Below are positions 25,358 through 33,865 of a stretch of DNA of 64,000 nt, piece after piece. The translations under genes and the position numbers were made by a program. Origin of the DNA: Bhargavaea massiliensis (GTDB lineage Bacteria > Bacillota > Bacilli > Bacillales_A > Planococcaceae); contig NZ_JAHBCJ010000003.1 of NCBI RefSeq assembly GCF_018390575.1, positions 248,001 to 312,000 on the forward strand. The letters are read 5' to 3'. Under the pieces are notes generated by a model that had not been told where the DNA came from, made no database searches, and worked only from the letters and a program-made list of their open reading frames with translations. Within the stretch, counting starts at the first letter, position 1; each line of letters begins with the position of its first letter.

Positions 25358-25568
25358 AGCTTTTGATTGGAGTGGAGGGCGGCGGCTCCTGCGGGAATAG
25401 CTAGAGCCGAAGACCCCATGGATGCCGCGCAATGCTCTGCAACGCTAACGCTTTTGCTCGCAGGAAACCTTCCGCTTCGCTTTTGCACACAGACGCCAGT
25501 CTGCGTACTGGCGCCGGCTAAGGCCAAGCCCAAGCTCGCGGAAAGCGTCCGTCGGTAACGGAAATCAA
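25358..25568. repeat. Dispersed Bacillales-type intergenic repeat inside the aco operon
   Basis: The segment starts TTGATTGGAGTGGAGGGCGG and ends GCGGAAAGCGTCCG..GTAACGGAAATCAA, with complementary TTGATT/AATCAA ends. I recall closely similar elements (GGAGTGGAGGGCGGCGACTCCTGCGG and onward) scattered between genes of Bacillales, but cannot search here. The middle holds the hairpin GCCAGTctgcgtACTGGC. It splits lpd from acoA by 260 bases and has no credible ORF. Confidence 0.75.
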
Positions 25569-25602
25569 TACACTTTAAAGTACCACAAAGGAGGAAACAC
25601 CC

Positions 25603-26550
25603 ATGGATCAGAAGACTGCATTATGGATTTACCAGAAGATGAACGAAATCCGCCAATTCGAAGAAGAGGTCCGCGTACAATTCGGCAAAGGCCTCATCCC
25701 CGGATTTGTCCACCTCTATGCAGGCGAAGAAGCCGTCGCAACGGGAGTCATGGCGCAGCTTGATGACGAGGATTACATTACGAGCACTCACCGCGGCCAC
25801 GGCCACGCGATTGCAAAAGGCTGCGACATCAACCGGATGATGGCGGAAATCATGGGCAAAAAAGACGGCCTTGGCGGCGGCAAGGGAGGCTCCATGCACG
25901 TCGCCGATGTCGACAAGGGCATGCTTGGCGCGAACGGGATTGTCGGCGGAGGATTCGGCCTTGCGGCGGGGGCCGCACTGACCATCAAGACGCTCGGCCG
26001 CGACCAGGTGGCGGTCTGCTTCTTCGGTGACGGGGCGTCGAACGAAGGGGTCTTCCACGAAGGCCTGAACCTTGCGTCTATCTTGGATCTTCCGGTGATC
26101 TTCGTCTGTGAAAACAACCAGTTCGGAGAGGGCACGCCGTTCCGTTATGCGTCCGCGTCCGAAACGGTTGCCGAGCGGGCATCCGCTTATAATATGCCGG
26201 GCGTCCGGATCGACGGCATGGACGCAGTGGCTGTATATGAGGCGACAAAGGAAGCGATCAAGCGCGCGAAGGCCGGCGAAGGCCCGACGCTGATCGAGTG
26301 CGATACGTACCGACAGTACGGCCACTTCGAAGGAGATGAGCAAAAATACAAAACCGACCAGGACCCGAACAAGGATCGCGACCCGATTGTGGAATTCCGC
26401 CAGAAAGCGATCGAGAACAACTGGATGACCGCCGATCAAGCGGATGAAATTGAGGCGCAGGCCAAGAAGACGATCGAAGAAGCTACCGCTTTCGGGGAAG
26501 CAAGCCCGCTTCCTGATGAGTCCGAACTGTACACGGATATTTTCGCATAA
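25603..26550 (+). CDS. acoA: Acetoin dehydrogenase E1 alpha subunit
   Basis: The 315-residue protein is a thiamine-diphosphate E1 alpha subunit. The ThDP/Mg motif runs from 'GDGASNEG' (about 145) to 'CENNQFGEGTP' (about 168-178), and 'STHRGHGHAIAKG' supplies the usual active-site histidines. With AcoB it cleaves acetoin to acetaldehyde and an acetyl group. ATG 25603 follows AAAGGAGG. The acoB gene starts 18 bases downstream. Confidence 0.94.
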   Translation: MDQKTALWIYQKMNEIRQFEEEVRVQFGKGLIPGFVHLYAGEEAVATGVMAQLDDEDYITSTHRGHGHAIAKGCDINRMMAEIMGKKDGLGGGKGGSMHVADVDKGMLGANGIVGGGFGLAAGAALTIKTLGRDQVAVCFFGDGASNEGVFHEGLNLASILDLPVIFVCENNQFGEGTPFRYASASETVAERASAYNMPGVRIDGMDAVAVYEATKEAIKRAKAGEGPTLIECDTYRQYGHFEGDEQKYKTDQDPNKDRDPIVEFRQKAIENNWMTADQADEIEAQAKKTIEEATAFGEASPLPDESELYTDIFA

Positions 26551-26568
26551 GAAAAGGGGGAGAAACCG

Positions 26569-27627
26569 ATGGCAGAACGTAAAGTTACATTTATGACGGC
26601 AATCAACGAAGCGATGTTCCAGGCGATGAAAAAGGACGACACAGTGATCCTGATCGGCACGGATGTGGCCGGCGGAGCGGAAGTCGACCACCTCGTCCAG
26701 GATGACGGAAGGCATGATGATGCTTTTGGCGGTGTATTCGGGCTGTCGAAAGGGCTTGTCACGGAGTTCGGCCGGGGGCGAGTCATCGACACCCCTATTG
26801 CGGAACACGGTTACTTCAGCGCGGCAGTCGGTGCCGCGGCAACGGGGCTGCGTCCAATTGCTGAGCTGATGTTCAACGACTTTGTCGGCTTCGCCCTTGA
26901 TCCGATCCTGAACCAGGCCGCCAAGATGCGGTATATGTTCGGCGGCAAGGCGAAAATCCCACTTACTGTTCGGACGGTGCACGGAGCGGGTGCCGGGGCA
27001 GCGGCACAGCACTCCCAGACATTATACGGAATGTTCGGGGCGATCCCAGGTGTCAAAGTCGTCGTGCCGTCCAACCCGTATGACGCGAAAGGCCTGATGC
27101 TGGCAGCGATCGAAGAAAACAACACAGTCGTCTTCTCTGAAGATAAAATGCTGTACGGCCTGAAGGGTCATGTGCCGGAAGAATATTACACGGTCGAAAT
27201 CGGCAAGGCGAATGTCGTTCGCGAGGGATCGGACCTGACGATCGTCGCTATCGGCAAGATGGTACAGGTCGCACAGGAAGTAGCAGATCGCCTGCAGCCG
27301 GACGGCGTGGAAGTAGAAGTCATCGACCTGCGCACAATCGCGCCTTGGGATCAGAAGACGGTAATCGAGTCGGTGAAGAAAACGGGCCGCCTGATCGTCA
27401 TTGACGAGTCGAACCCTCACAATAATACCGCAACGGACATCGCGGCAGTCGTTGCCGACAAGGCCTTTGATTATCTGGATGGCCCGATCAAGACCGTCTG
27501 TGCACCAAATACGCCGGTTCCGTTTGCGGCAAACCTCGAACGGGCCTATATTCCGGACGCTGAAAAAGTGCTCCGTGTAGCGGACGAAATCATCGCAGAT
27601 CTGAAGAAAGCACTATCGCTGGCATGA
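26569..27627 (+). CDS. acoB: Acetoin dehydrogenase E1 beta subunit
   Basis: The 352-residue protein is a transketolase-type E1 beta subunit: 'INEAMFQAMKKDDTVILIGTDV' at the N-terminus, 'DTPIAEHGYFSAAVGAAATGLRPIAELMFNDF' in the centre, and the C-terminal 'VIDLRTIAPWDQKTVIESVKKTGRLIVIDE'. It pairs with AcoA and helps bind thiamine diphosphate. It begins behind AAAGGGGGAG, and acoC starts 13 bases after its stop. Confidence 0.94.
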   Translation: MAERKVTFMTAINEAMFQAMKKDDTVILIGTDVAGGAEVDHLVQDDGRHDDAFGGVFGLSKGLVTEFGRGRVIDTPIAEHGYFSAAVGAAATGLRPIAELMFNDFVGFALDPILNQAAKMRYMFGGKAKIPLTVRTVHGAGAGAAAQHSQTLYGMFGAIPGVKVVVPSNPYDAKGLMLAAIEENNTVVFSEDKMLYGLKGHVPEEYYTVEIGKANVVREGSDLTIVAIGKMVQVAQEVADRLQPDGVEVEVIDLRTIAPWDQKTVIESVKKTGRLIVIDESNPHNNTATDIAAVVADKAFDYLDGPIKTVCAPNTPVPFAANLERAYIPDAEKVLRVADEIIADLKKALSLA

Positions 27628-27640
27628 GGAGGCGGGTGGA

Positions 27641-28927
27641 ATGAGCGGACAGATTGTTATGCCAAAACTAGGGATGACCATGACCGAAGGAACCATAACG
27701 GAATGGTATAAAGACGTGGGCGATCCTGTGGAAAAGGGGGAGCCGATCCTCATGATCAGCTCCGACAAGCTGACACAGGACATCGAAGCACCGGAATCCG
27801 GCATCCTGCTGGAAAAGCGCGGTGACACAGACAGCTTGTTGCCGGTCGGGGAAGTGCTGGCCGTTATTGGGGAAGAAGGAGCGGCCCCTATTCCTGAGGT
27901 TCGGTCTGCAAAGGAGCCGGCAGCTGTCATGCCAGCCGAACCTGAACATTCAGTTGTATCTGCTGAACAGGCACCGAAGGAGACGAGCACGCGCCCGGAA
28001 AGTGACCGGATCTTCGTCACGCCGCTTGCAAGGCGAATTGCAGAGGCCGAGGGAGTCGATTTGCATTCAATAGAAGGAAGCGGAGGCAACGGACGGATCA
28101 CTAAAAGGGATGTCGAGCGGGCGCTTGTGCAAAGAGAGGCGACCGGCATCCTTGCAGAGGCGGAGTCCGCAATCCAAGAAAGGGCATCGCTTGCCTCCGG
28201 GCAGGCTATAGCCCCACAGCCGGCGGCAGAGGCTGGAGTGGGCGAAGGACTATCCCCAATGCGCAAGGCGATTGCAAAAAACATGCGGAGAAGCCTTGCC
28301 GAAACCGCCCAGCTTACGTTGCACCGAAAAGCCGATGGCAACGCGCTCATTGAGTTCCAGCAGACGCTAAAGCGGGAGCTTGTCAATGCAGGATATGATA
28401 CCAAGCTCACCCTCACCGTATTGCTGGCAAGGGCAGCCGTCCTTGCCCTGCAGGAGGTTAAATCCTTAAACGCCACCTACCGGGATGGCAAGCTGACGGA
28501 GCATGACGAAGTTCATCTGGGCATCGCCACGTCTCTTGATCACGGACTGGTTGTTCCGGTCATACGGGATGCGCACCAGAGAACAATCGGCGCGCTGGCA
28601 GAAGACATTCGGGAAGCAACCGAACAGGCCAGAAGCGGCGCGGCGTCCCCATCCTTGCTAGCCGGCTCCACATTCACCATCACAAATCTTGGGGCGAGCG
28701 GTGTTGAGTATTTCACGCCAATCCTCAATCCGCCGGAAACCGGCATCCTTGGTGTCGGAGCGCTCCAGGACGAGCTTGCACTTTCGGAAGATGGCTCCGT
28801 GAAGCAGGTCAAAAAGATCCCGCTGAGCCTCACTTTCGACCATCAGATTGTCGACGGTGCCTTAGCGGCGGCCTTCCTGACTGCACTGGTAAAATATATC
28901 GAGACACCGTATCTGCTGGTTTTATGA
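27641..28927 (+). CDS. acoC: Acetoin dehydrogenase E2 (dihydrolipoamide acetyltransferase)
   Basis: The 428-residue protein has a lipoyl domain (about 1-78, lipoyl lysine K43 in 'SSDKL'), a Pro/Glu/Ala linker, a peripheral-subunit-binding domain (about 125-160, 'VTPLARRIAEAEGVDLHSIEGSG') and a catalytic domain ending in 'TFDHQIVDGALAAAFL', where His and Asp-Gly form the active-site motif. It passes the acetyl group to CoA. A terminator follows at once, so the operon is lpd-acoABC. Confidence 0.95.
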   Translation: MSGQIVMPKLGMTMTEGTITEWYKDVGDPVEKGEPILMISSDKLTQDIEAPESGILLEKRGDTDSLLPVGEVLAVIGEEGAAPIPEVRSAKEPAAVMPAEPEHSVVSAEQAPKETSTRPESDRIFVTPLARRIAEAEGVDLHSIEGSGGNGRITKRDVERALVQREATGILAEAESAIQERASLASGQAIAPQPAAEAGVGEGLSPMRKAIAKNMRRSLAETAQLTLHRKADGNALIEFQQTLKRELVNAGYDTKLTLTVLLARAAVLALQEVKSLNATYRDGKLTEHDEVHLGIATSLDHGLVVPVIRDAHQRTIGALAEDIREATEQARSGAASPSLLAGSTFTITNLGASGVEYFTPILNPPETGILGVGALQDELALSEDGSVKQVKKIPLSLTFDHQIVDGALAAAFLTALVKYIETPYLLVL

Positions 28928-28934
28928 TTGAGGA

Positions 28935-28965
28935 GGAAGGCGTGGCTCGCGCCTTCCCTTTTTCT
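28935..28965 (+). terminator. Terminator of the aco operon
   Basis: GGAAGGCG (28935-28942) pairs with CGCCTTCC (28950-28957) and is followed by CTTTTTCTC. Confidence 0.85.
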
Positions 28966-28973
28966 CGTTGGGA

Positions 28974-29040
28974 GCGCGCATAGAATCGCCGCGAACGCGC
29001 ATAGAATCCTTGGAACCGCGCATAGAATCCTATGCGTGCT
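28974..29040. repeat. 21-bp-phased array, core GCGCATAGAATC
   Basis: GCGCATAGAATC begins at 28976, 28997 and 29018, exactly 21 bases apart, with nine-base variable spacers. The last unit runs into CTATGCGTGC, which can fold back on its own core. All three frames of the opposite strand read as heptapeptide repeats (for example FYARSRR), which reflects the DNA period. Confidence 0.92.
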
Positions 29041-29111
29041 CGGCAAATGAGGTGTAATCCGCCGTTGCCATTGGGCACACTGGCATCAAACAGCCGAGAG
29101 GAGCGGAGCCG

Positions 29112-29819
29112 GTGGAGTTTTTTCATGCCCAGGAAACGCTGACCGCCATGCAATGGATTTTGCGGGCGGTCGTCTCATATATTTTCCTGCTGATTGTGGT
29201 CAAGGCGATGGGGCAGCGGTCGATCTCGCAGCTGAGTCTTCTGGATTTTGCGGTCGCCATTACCATTGGAAACATTATCGCGCATCCGCTGTCCGATGAA
29301 GGGCTCGGCCTAAAGGGGTCGATGATCACGATGGTCGCGCTCACCATCCTCTATTCCGCAAGCGTGTTCGCCGTGCTGAAATCCGGGCGCGTCAGGAATT
29401 TTGTCCTGCCCCGCCCGGTACCGCTGGTCGATCGGGGACAACTTGTTTATCCGAACTTGAAAAAAGCCCGCATTTCCATCGATTATCTGCTTTCCGAAGC
29501 GCGGAAGGCGAAGATTGAGGATCTACAGAAGCTCTCGCTGGCGCTATGGGAACCTGATGGCACTATTTCATTTTTCGAAAGTCCGCAGTACCAGGGGCCG
29601 ACGCGGAGTGATTTCAATATGGCGCCCGAGCCATTCGACTTGCCGGAGGTCGTCGTCAGGGAAGGAAAGATCGATCGACAAGCACTCCGTCAGGCGGAAA
29701 AGGATGAAGCGTGGCTGCTGTCTGTGCTGAAAGAAGAACACTATGTGCAGTTGCAGGACGTCCTGCTTGCGACGATGGACCGGAGCGGGCGGGTGAAGGT
29801 GTTTGTCGGGGGAAGATGA
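29112..29819 (+). CDS. DUF421 membrane protein (YetF-like)
   Basis: The 235-residue protein has three N-terminal transmembrane helices (about 15-105) with the family motif 'KAMGQRSISQLSLLDFAVAITIGNI', followed by two small cytosolic YetF-type modules ('ISIDYLLSEARKAKIEDLQKLSLALWEPDGTISFF'). B. subtilis relatives (YetF, YdfR, YkjA) have poorly defined roles, some linked to spore membranes. GTG 29112 follows GAGGAG. It is monocistronic, ended by a bidirectional terminator. Confidence 0.9.
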   Translation: MEFFHAQETLTAMQWILRAVVSYIFLLIVVKAMGQRSISQLSLLDFAVAITIGNIIAHPLSDEGLGLKGSMITMVALTILYSASVFAVLKSGRVRNFVLPRPVPLVDRGQLVYPNLKKARISIDYLLSEARKAKIEDLQKLSLALWEPDGTISFFESPQYQGPTRSDFNMAPEPFDLPEVVVREGKIDRQALRQAEKDEAWLLSVLKEEHYVQLQDVLLATMDRSGRVKVFVGGR

Positions 29820-29827
29820 GAAGGACA

Positions 29828-29863
29828 AAAAAGCATCCGGCAGCCCATTGCCGGATGCTTTTT
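29828..29863. terminator. Bidirectional terminator
   Basis: AAAAAGCATCCGGCA and TGCCGGATGCTTTTT form a 15-bp stem. It serves the DUF421 gene and the convergent thiamine operon. Confidence 0.92.
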
Positions 29864-29872
29864 CTAACGTAT

Positions 29873-30931
29873 TTAATTGTCGGCCGGTTCAGGCAATAAA
29901 AACGTATGCTGAGCGGCGGTCGACAGGTCCCGCAAGATGCGGTTGAGCGGTGACTGTTCCATGACGGCATCCATGCCGAAGTGACGGATGGCGTGATGGA
30001 CGCCGGAGCGCGCCGTGTCGGACGCCGTTTTGGCGGTCCGGATCAGGCGCTGCTCTTCTTCGGCGGTCATTGCTTCGCCTGCCAGGTGACGTGTCCATGC
30101 ATCACGAACGGCTGATTCGAAGCGGGCGGCCTGTTTGCCGTGCTCGCTTTCATGCCCTTCAAGTTCATCCAAGACAAAGGCTTGCCGATCCGCTCCGGGC
30201 CATTTTTCCTCGGCGAGTGATCGCGCTTCCTCGTAGAAGTGGTCGGCGATGCCGAGGCAGACTGCCGTGAATGAAGCGACCGAAAAGGCGACGAACGGAA
30301 ACGAGTGGACCGGACCGGCAAATGCGTTTTGCTGTTCGAAAATACTGAAGGTGCGAGTTTCCGGGACGAATGCATCCGTGACCCGGATAGAGTGGCTGCC
30401 GGTGGCGCGGAGGCCAAATGCGTTCCAGTCACCGAGCACCTCCACTTGGTTCGGCATGAGGGTCATGCTTCGGATGGTTTCGGTGCCTTCGATGATGCAG
30501 TTGGCGGTGAACATGGAAGCATACGGCGCGCCGCTGCAGTATTTCCATTTACCGGAGACCCGGTATCCGCCTTCGACAGGCACCGCTGTGCCGGCGGGGA
30601 AGCCGCTCCCGGCAATGACGGCAGATGCCGGGCTGAACAGCTCCTGTCCGGTTTCTTCGGTCATATTCGGGACGAACATGCCGCCGCCGGAGCCGATCGT
30701 CGTGAGCCAGCCGGCGTTGCCGTCCGCATGGGAAACTTGGCGAAATACGCTCAGCGCTTCGGGGAGACCGAGCATGCGGCCGCCCAGTTGTTCCGGTACA
30801 AAGAGCTTAAACAGCTTTTCTTCTATTAGATAGTCCAGCAGGCTTTGCGGGACTTCCCGGGTGCGGTCCATTTCTTCTGAATGGACGCGGATCCGGGCGA
30901 CATCGATGTTTTCTTGCTTTACTTTGGTCAC
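29873..30931 (-). CDS. Acyl-CoA-dehydrogenase-fold flavoprotein in a TPP-riboswitch operon
   Basis: The 352-residue protein has the acyl-CoA dehydrogenase fold of the group that includes two-component flavin monooxygenases: 'FVPEQLGGRMLGLPEAL', 'GYRVSGKWKYCSGAPYASMF', 'GLRATGSHSIRVTDAFVP', and a helical C-terminal domain. The catalytic Glu expected of true acyl-CoA dehydrogenases is not evident to me. It starts at GTG 30931 behind AAGGAG, 13 bases after the ABC ATPase gene, and is the last gene under the TPP riboswitch. I infer an oxidative step on an imported thiamine-related compound. Confidence 0.8.
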   Translation of the reverse strand: MTKVKQENIDVARIRVHSEEMDRTREVPQSLLDYLIEEKLFKLFVPEQLGGRMLGLPEALSVFRQVSHADGNAGWLTTIGSGGGMFVPNMTEETGQELFSPASAVIAGSGFPAGTAVPVEGGYRVSGKWKYCSGAPYASMFTANCIIEGTETIRSMTLMPNQVEVLGDWNAFGLRATGSHSIRVTDAFVPETRTFSIFEQQNAFAGPVHSFPFVAFSVASFTAVCLGIADHFYEEARSLAEEKWPGADRQAFVLDELEGHESEHGKQAARFESAVRDAWTRHLAGEAMTAEEEQRLIRTAKTASDTARSGVHHAIRHFGMDAVMEQSPLNRILRDLSTAAQHTFLLPEPADN

Positions 30932-30944
30932 GGAAAGTCACTCC

Positions 30945-31685
30945 TTATCGGTGCGGGGCCGTCAGCTGCAGGGCGATCTGCCTTCGGATGTCCAGGAATT
31001 CTTCGGACAGGATCAGGTCCGGTGTCCTCGGGCGATTGAAGGAGACCGTGTATTCCGCAAGCAGCCGCGCCGGTTTGTCGGTCAAGATCAGGATCCTGTC
31101 GGAAAGGTAGATCGCTTCTTCGATATTGTGGGTGACAAACAGAATCGACCGCGGATTTTCTTCCCACAGGGAAAGCAGCCATTGCTGCATCTCCGCCCGG
31201 GTGAACTCATCAAGGGCGGAGAACGGTTCATCCAGGCAGATAAAGTCCTGGGGACTGAGCAGACTCCGGATAAACGCTGCCCGCTGCTGCATGCCGCCGG
31301 ACAATTGATGGGGATACGCGTCCGCATAGCCGCCGAGGCCTGCCTTATCCAGCATAGTTCGTGCAGCTGAAGGATCCGGGACACCGGCGATTTCGGCGCC
31401 GAGCCGCACATTGTCCAGAACGGTCCGCCACGGAAGAAGGGACGGACGCTGGGGCATATAGCTGATCATGCCGCGCCGGCCCCGGATCGGTTGTTCACCC
31501 AGCCGGATCTCGCCTTCATCCGGCTCGATCAAGCCTCCAATCAGCTGAAACAGGGTGCTTTTCCCGCTTCCCGAAGGACCGAGAATCGAGACGAATTCCC
31601 CGTCTTCCACATGGAAAGACAATCCTCCGAGCACGTTTGTCTGCCCAAGTTGCTTATGGAGATCGTGTACGATCAGTTCAGCCAT
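30945..31685 (-). CDS. thiZ: ABC transporter ATP-binding protein, thiamine-precursor uptake (ThiZ-like)
   Basis: The 246-residue ATPase has Walker A 'GPSGSGKST', Q-loop 'MPQRPSLLPWRTV', signature 'LSGGMQQRAAFIRSL', Walker B 'FICLDEPFSALD' and switch His in 'VTHNIEEA'. Its type matches nitrate/taurine/pyrimidine importers. It overlaps the permease gene end by 8 bases. With the permease and the 'LDWTPNTNHTG' binding protein it would import a pyrimidine precursor of thiamine. Confidence 0.9.
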   Translation of the reverse strand: MAELIVHDLHKQLGQTNVLGGLSFHVEDGEFVSILGPSGSGKSTLFQLIGGLIEPDEGEIRLGEQPIRGRRGMISYMPQRPSLLPWRTVLDNVRLGAEIAGVPDPSAARTMLDKAGLGGYADAYPHQLSGGMQQRAAFIRSLLSPQDFICLDEPFSALDEFTRAEMQQWLLSLWEENPRSILFVTHNIEEAIYLSDRILILTDKPARLLAEYTVSFNRPRTPDLILSEEFLDIRRQIALQLTAPHR

Positions 31686-32451
31686 TCCGCTCCCTCCTTC
31701 CTTTTGTTTTCCAGCTGACAGTGCGGTCTTCGATCAGACGGATCATCCCGAAAAACAGCAGGCTCAGCGCCATAACGAGGAAAATCGCCACAAACACATT
31801 CGTCGTCCTGAACGAGGAAGAGGCGAGCGTCATGTATACGCCGATTCCTTTTTTGGCGCCAAGCCATTCTGTGATGACGGCTCCCATCACACTGTAGGTC
31901 GCGGCGATTTTCAACCCGGAAAAAAAGGAAGGGAGGGCGTGGGGCCATTCCAGCTTGCGGAAAATCTGCCCCCGGCTGGCGCCTGCCATTTTCATATAAT
32001 GCATGAGGTCATCGCTTGTCTGACGGAACCCGTCAAGGACGGACACGGCAATCGGGAAAAAGCACACGAGGGCGATGATCAGCAGTTTGGGTGCTGCCCC
32101 GAAACCGAACCAGATGACCAGGAGCGGCGCGAGCACAATCACGGGAATGTTCTGCGTCAAAATCATCAGCGGGTAAAGGGCTTCCCGGAAGCCGGGCACG
32201 AGATGGAGCACGGTCGCCGCAAGCAGCCCGACCGCGCTCCCGATCAGGAATCCGCCGAGGGCGAGGGTGATCGTCGAACCGATATGGCCGCTGTAGGCCG
32301 GCCAGTCGTTCAGCAGCTCCATCCAGACCGCCGACGGGGCAGGAAGGAGCCAGACCGGCATGTCGAACAGACGGACGGCCGCTTCCCAAGCTGCCATCAG
32401 CAAAACGATCAGTGCCGCAGGCTTCCAGCTTTGGCGGAGTGCCTGGTTCAT
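31678..32451 (-). CDS. thiX: ABC transporter permease, thiamine-precursor uptake (ThiX-like)
   Basis: The 257-residue permease has about six transmembrane helices and the inner-membrane coupling loop 'KMAGASRGQIFRKLEWPHALPSFFSGLKIA'. The family is shared with taurine, nitrate and hydroxymethylpyrimidine transporters. Its ATG overlaps the stop of the upstream thiamine-binding gene (ATGA), showing tight translational coupling. Confidence 0.9.
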   Translation of the reverse strand: MNQALRQSWKPAALIVLLMAAWEAAVRLFDMPVWLLPAPSAVWMELLNDWPAYSGHIGSTITLALGGFLIGSAVGLLAATVLHLVPGFREALYPLMILTQNIPVIVLAPLLVIWFGFGAAPKLLIIALVCFFPIAVSVLDGFRQTSDDLMHYMKMAGASRGQIFRKLEWPHALPSFFSGLKIAATYSVMGAVITEWLGAKKGIGVYMTLASSSFRTTNVFVAIFLVMALSLLFFGMIRLIEDRTVSWKTKGRRERNG

Positions 32452-32744
32452 CCTCGGTATTTCTCCGTCAGCGCGTCCATTGACGTCCCCTCCGGCCGGT
32501 AGGAGATTTTCAATTGGGAAAGGACACCGGGACAGCCGGCTTCGATCATCTTCTCGTTCATCTGTTTGACGATGTCGAGCAGCGTGCCGAGCTCGCCTTC
32601 CATGACGGTCTCAAGCGGCCCGACTTCATAGCGGACGCCGGATGCGCCAATCACGGAAATGGCTTCATCTACATAAGGAATCACATCTCTGCCCCCGGGT
32701 ACTTTCGGGATGATCTGGATGCCCAGCAATGCATTTGCCATCAT
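32448..32744 (-). CDS. Single-domain thiamine-binding protein (MTH1187/YkoF-like)
   Basis: The 98-residue protein reads 'ALLGIQIIPKVPGG', 'YVDEAISVIGASGVRYEVGPLETVMEG' and 'MIEAGCPGVLSQLKISYR', the ferredoxin-like fold of the MTH1187 (UPF0045) family, which is the building block duplicated in YkoF. Such proteins bind thiamine or its pyrimidine part. It starts at ATG 32744 or 32741 behind GGAGGAAAA, overlapping the end of the binding-protein gene. It may act as an intracellular carrier beside the ABC importer. Confidence 0.85.
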   Translation of the reverse strand: MMANALLGIQIIPKVPGGRDVIPYVDEAISVIGASGVRYEVGPLETVMEGELGTLLDIVKQMNEKMIEAGCPGVLSQLKISYRPEGTSMDALTEKYRG

Positions 32745-33745
32745 TTTTCCTCCTTCGGAAGGAATTCGTTCGTGAACGCTGCCTCTACATCGAGTTCTTC
32801 TTCGATCAGGCCATGTTCATGCATCCACTTTGCATAGCCGGCCCAGACCGACTCCTTTTGTTCTCCCCAACGGTCCGCATCGTCCCGGTATTTCGGGGAC
32901 AGCCATTTCTGGCTGGCACGGACAAGTTCCTCGTCAAGCTCCGGAACTTCGCCGATCAGAATGTCGGCCGCTTCCTCCGGATGATCAATCGAATATTCAT
33001 AGCCTTTGGATGCCGCGGCGACAAAAGCGGACACAAGATCCGGATCCTGATTGATCAGCTTCTCGCTTGTGATCATGACGGGCGTATAGTAGTCGAGTTC
33101 ATCCGAAAAGTCGGCCAGATATTGGATGTTCAAGTCGATCTCGCGGAGCTCCGCTTCGATTCCGTCCCAGCCGTAGTAAATCCAGGCGAAATCCACGTCA
33201 CGTTCCACGGCGGTGAAAAAGTCGGTGTTGCCCATGTTCAGGAACTCAAGTTTCGAGATATCGGCTCCGTCGCCCTCCATCAGGGTGGACAAAACCGCCT
33301 CTTCCACGGGAGCTCCCCATCCGCCGTAGGTTTTCCCTTCATAGTCTTTCGGGGAGCGGATGTTCTTTTCTGCAGGAGAGGCGAAGCCGGATGTATTGTG
33401 CTGGATGACCGCGGCCACCGAAACGATCGGAATGCCTTGGACCCGGGCTTCCGTAAGCGATTCCTGCGCGCTGATGCCGAATTCGGCTTCATTTGAAGCG
33501 ACCAGTTGGTTGGCGCCTGCTTCTCCGGGCATGACAATTTCCACATCGAGTCCTTGCTCCTCGAAATAACCTTTTTCCTGCGCGACGTAGAGGCCGGTAT
33601 GGTTCGTGTTCGGCGTCCAGTCGAGGACCATGGTGACTTTCTTCAGTTCGTTCTTGCCGGTGTCCTTGTCCTGGTCCGCTGTCCCGGAAGAACAGCCGCC
33701 CAGAACAAGGGCCGCCATAGCGGCGATGCCGAGCCATTTTCTCAT
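32741..33745 (-). CDS. thiY: ABC substrate-binding lipoprotein for a thiamine precursor (ThiY-like, NMT1/THI5 fold)
   Basis: The 334-residue protein has a lipoprotein signal ('LVLGGCSSG', Cys at 18) and a periplasmic-binding NMT1/THI5 domain with 'LDWTPNTNHTGLYVAQEKGYFEEQGLDVEIVMPGEAGANQLVASNEAEFGIS'. ThiY binds formylaminopyrimidine in relatives. It is the first gene after the TPP riboswitch and terminator, which indicates repression when thiamine diphosphate is plentiful. Confidence 0.92.
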   Translation of the reverse strand: MRKWLGIAAMAALVLGGCSSGTADQDKDTGKNELKKVTMVLDWTPNTNHTGLYVAQEKGYFEEQGLDVEIVMPGEAGANQLVASNEAEFGISAQESLTEARVQGIPIVSVAAVIQHNTSGFASPAEKNIRSPKDYEGKTYGGWGAPVEEAVLSTLMEGDGADISKLEFLNMGNTDFFTAVERDVDFAWIYYGWDGIEAELREIDLNIQYLADFSDELDYYTPVMITSEKLINQDPDLVSAFVAAASKGYEYSIDHPEEAADILIGEVPELDEELVRASQKWLSPKYRDDADRWGEQKESVWAGYAKWMHEHGLIEEELDVEAAFTNEFLPKEEK

Positions 33746-33807
33746 GATGATGGTACCCCCTTGTGTTGTTTTTCTGCCGACAGGGGGAGCGGTGCTGCCG
33801 CGCCAGG

Positions 33808-33842
33808 CAAAAAAGCATGCCCGGGCAGAAGCCGGGCACGCT
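33808..33842 (-). terminator. Riboswitch-controlled terminator ahead of thiY
   Basis: On the minus strand GCGTGCCCGG pairs with CCGGGCATGC around a short loop and is followed by TTTTTTG. It lies between the aptamer and the gene, as in transcription-attenuation TPP switches. Confidence 0.85.
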
Positions 33843-33865
33843 GGAAAAGACGAGTGGTGGTGTCT

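Noticed and set aside
25621-27012. 463-codon minus-strand ORF across acoA and acoB
   Set aside because: It lies fully opposite two genes with unmistakable E1 motifs and has no family signature of its own.
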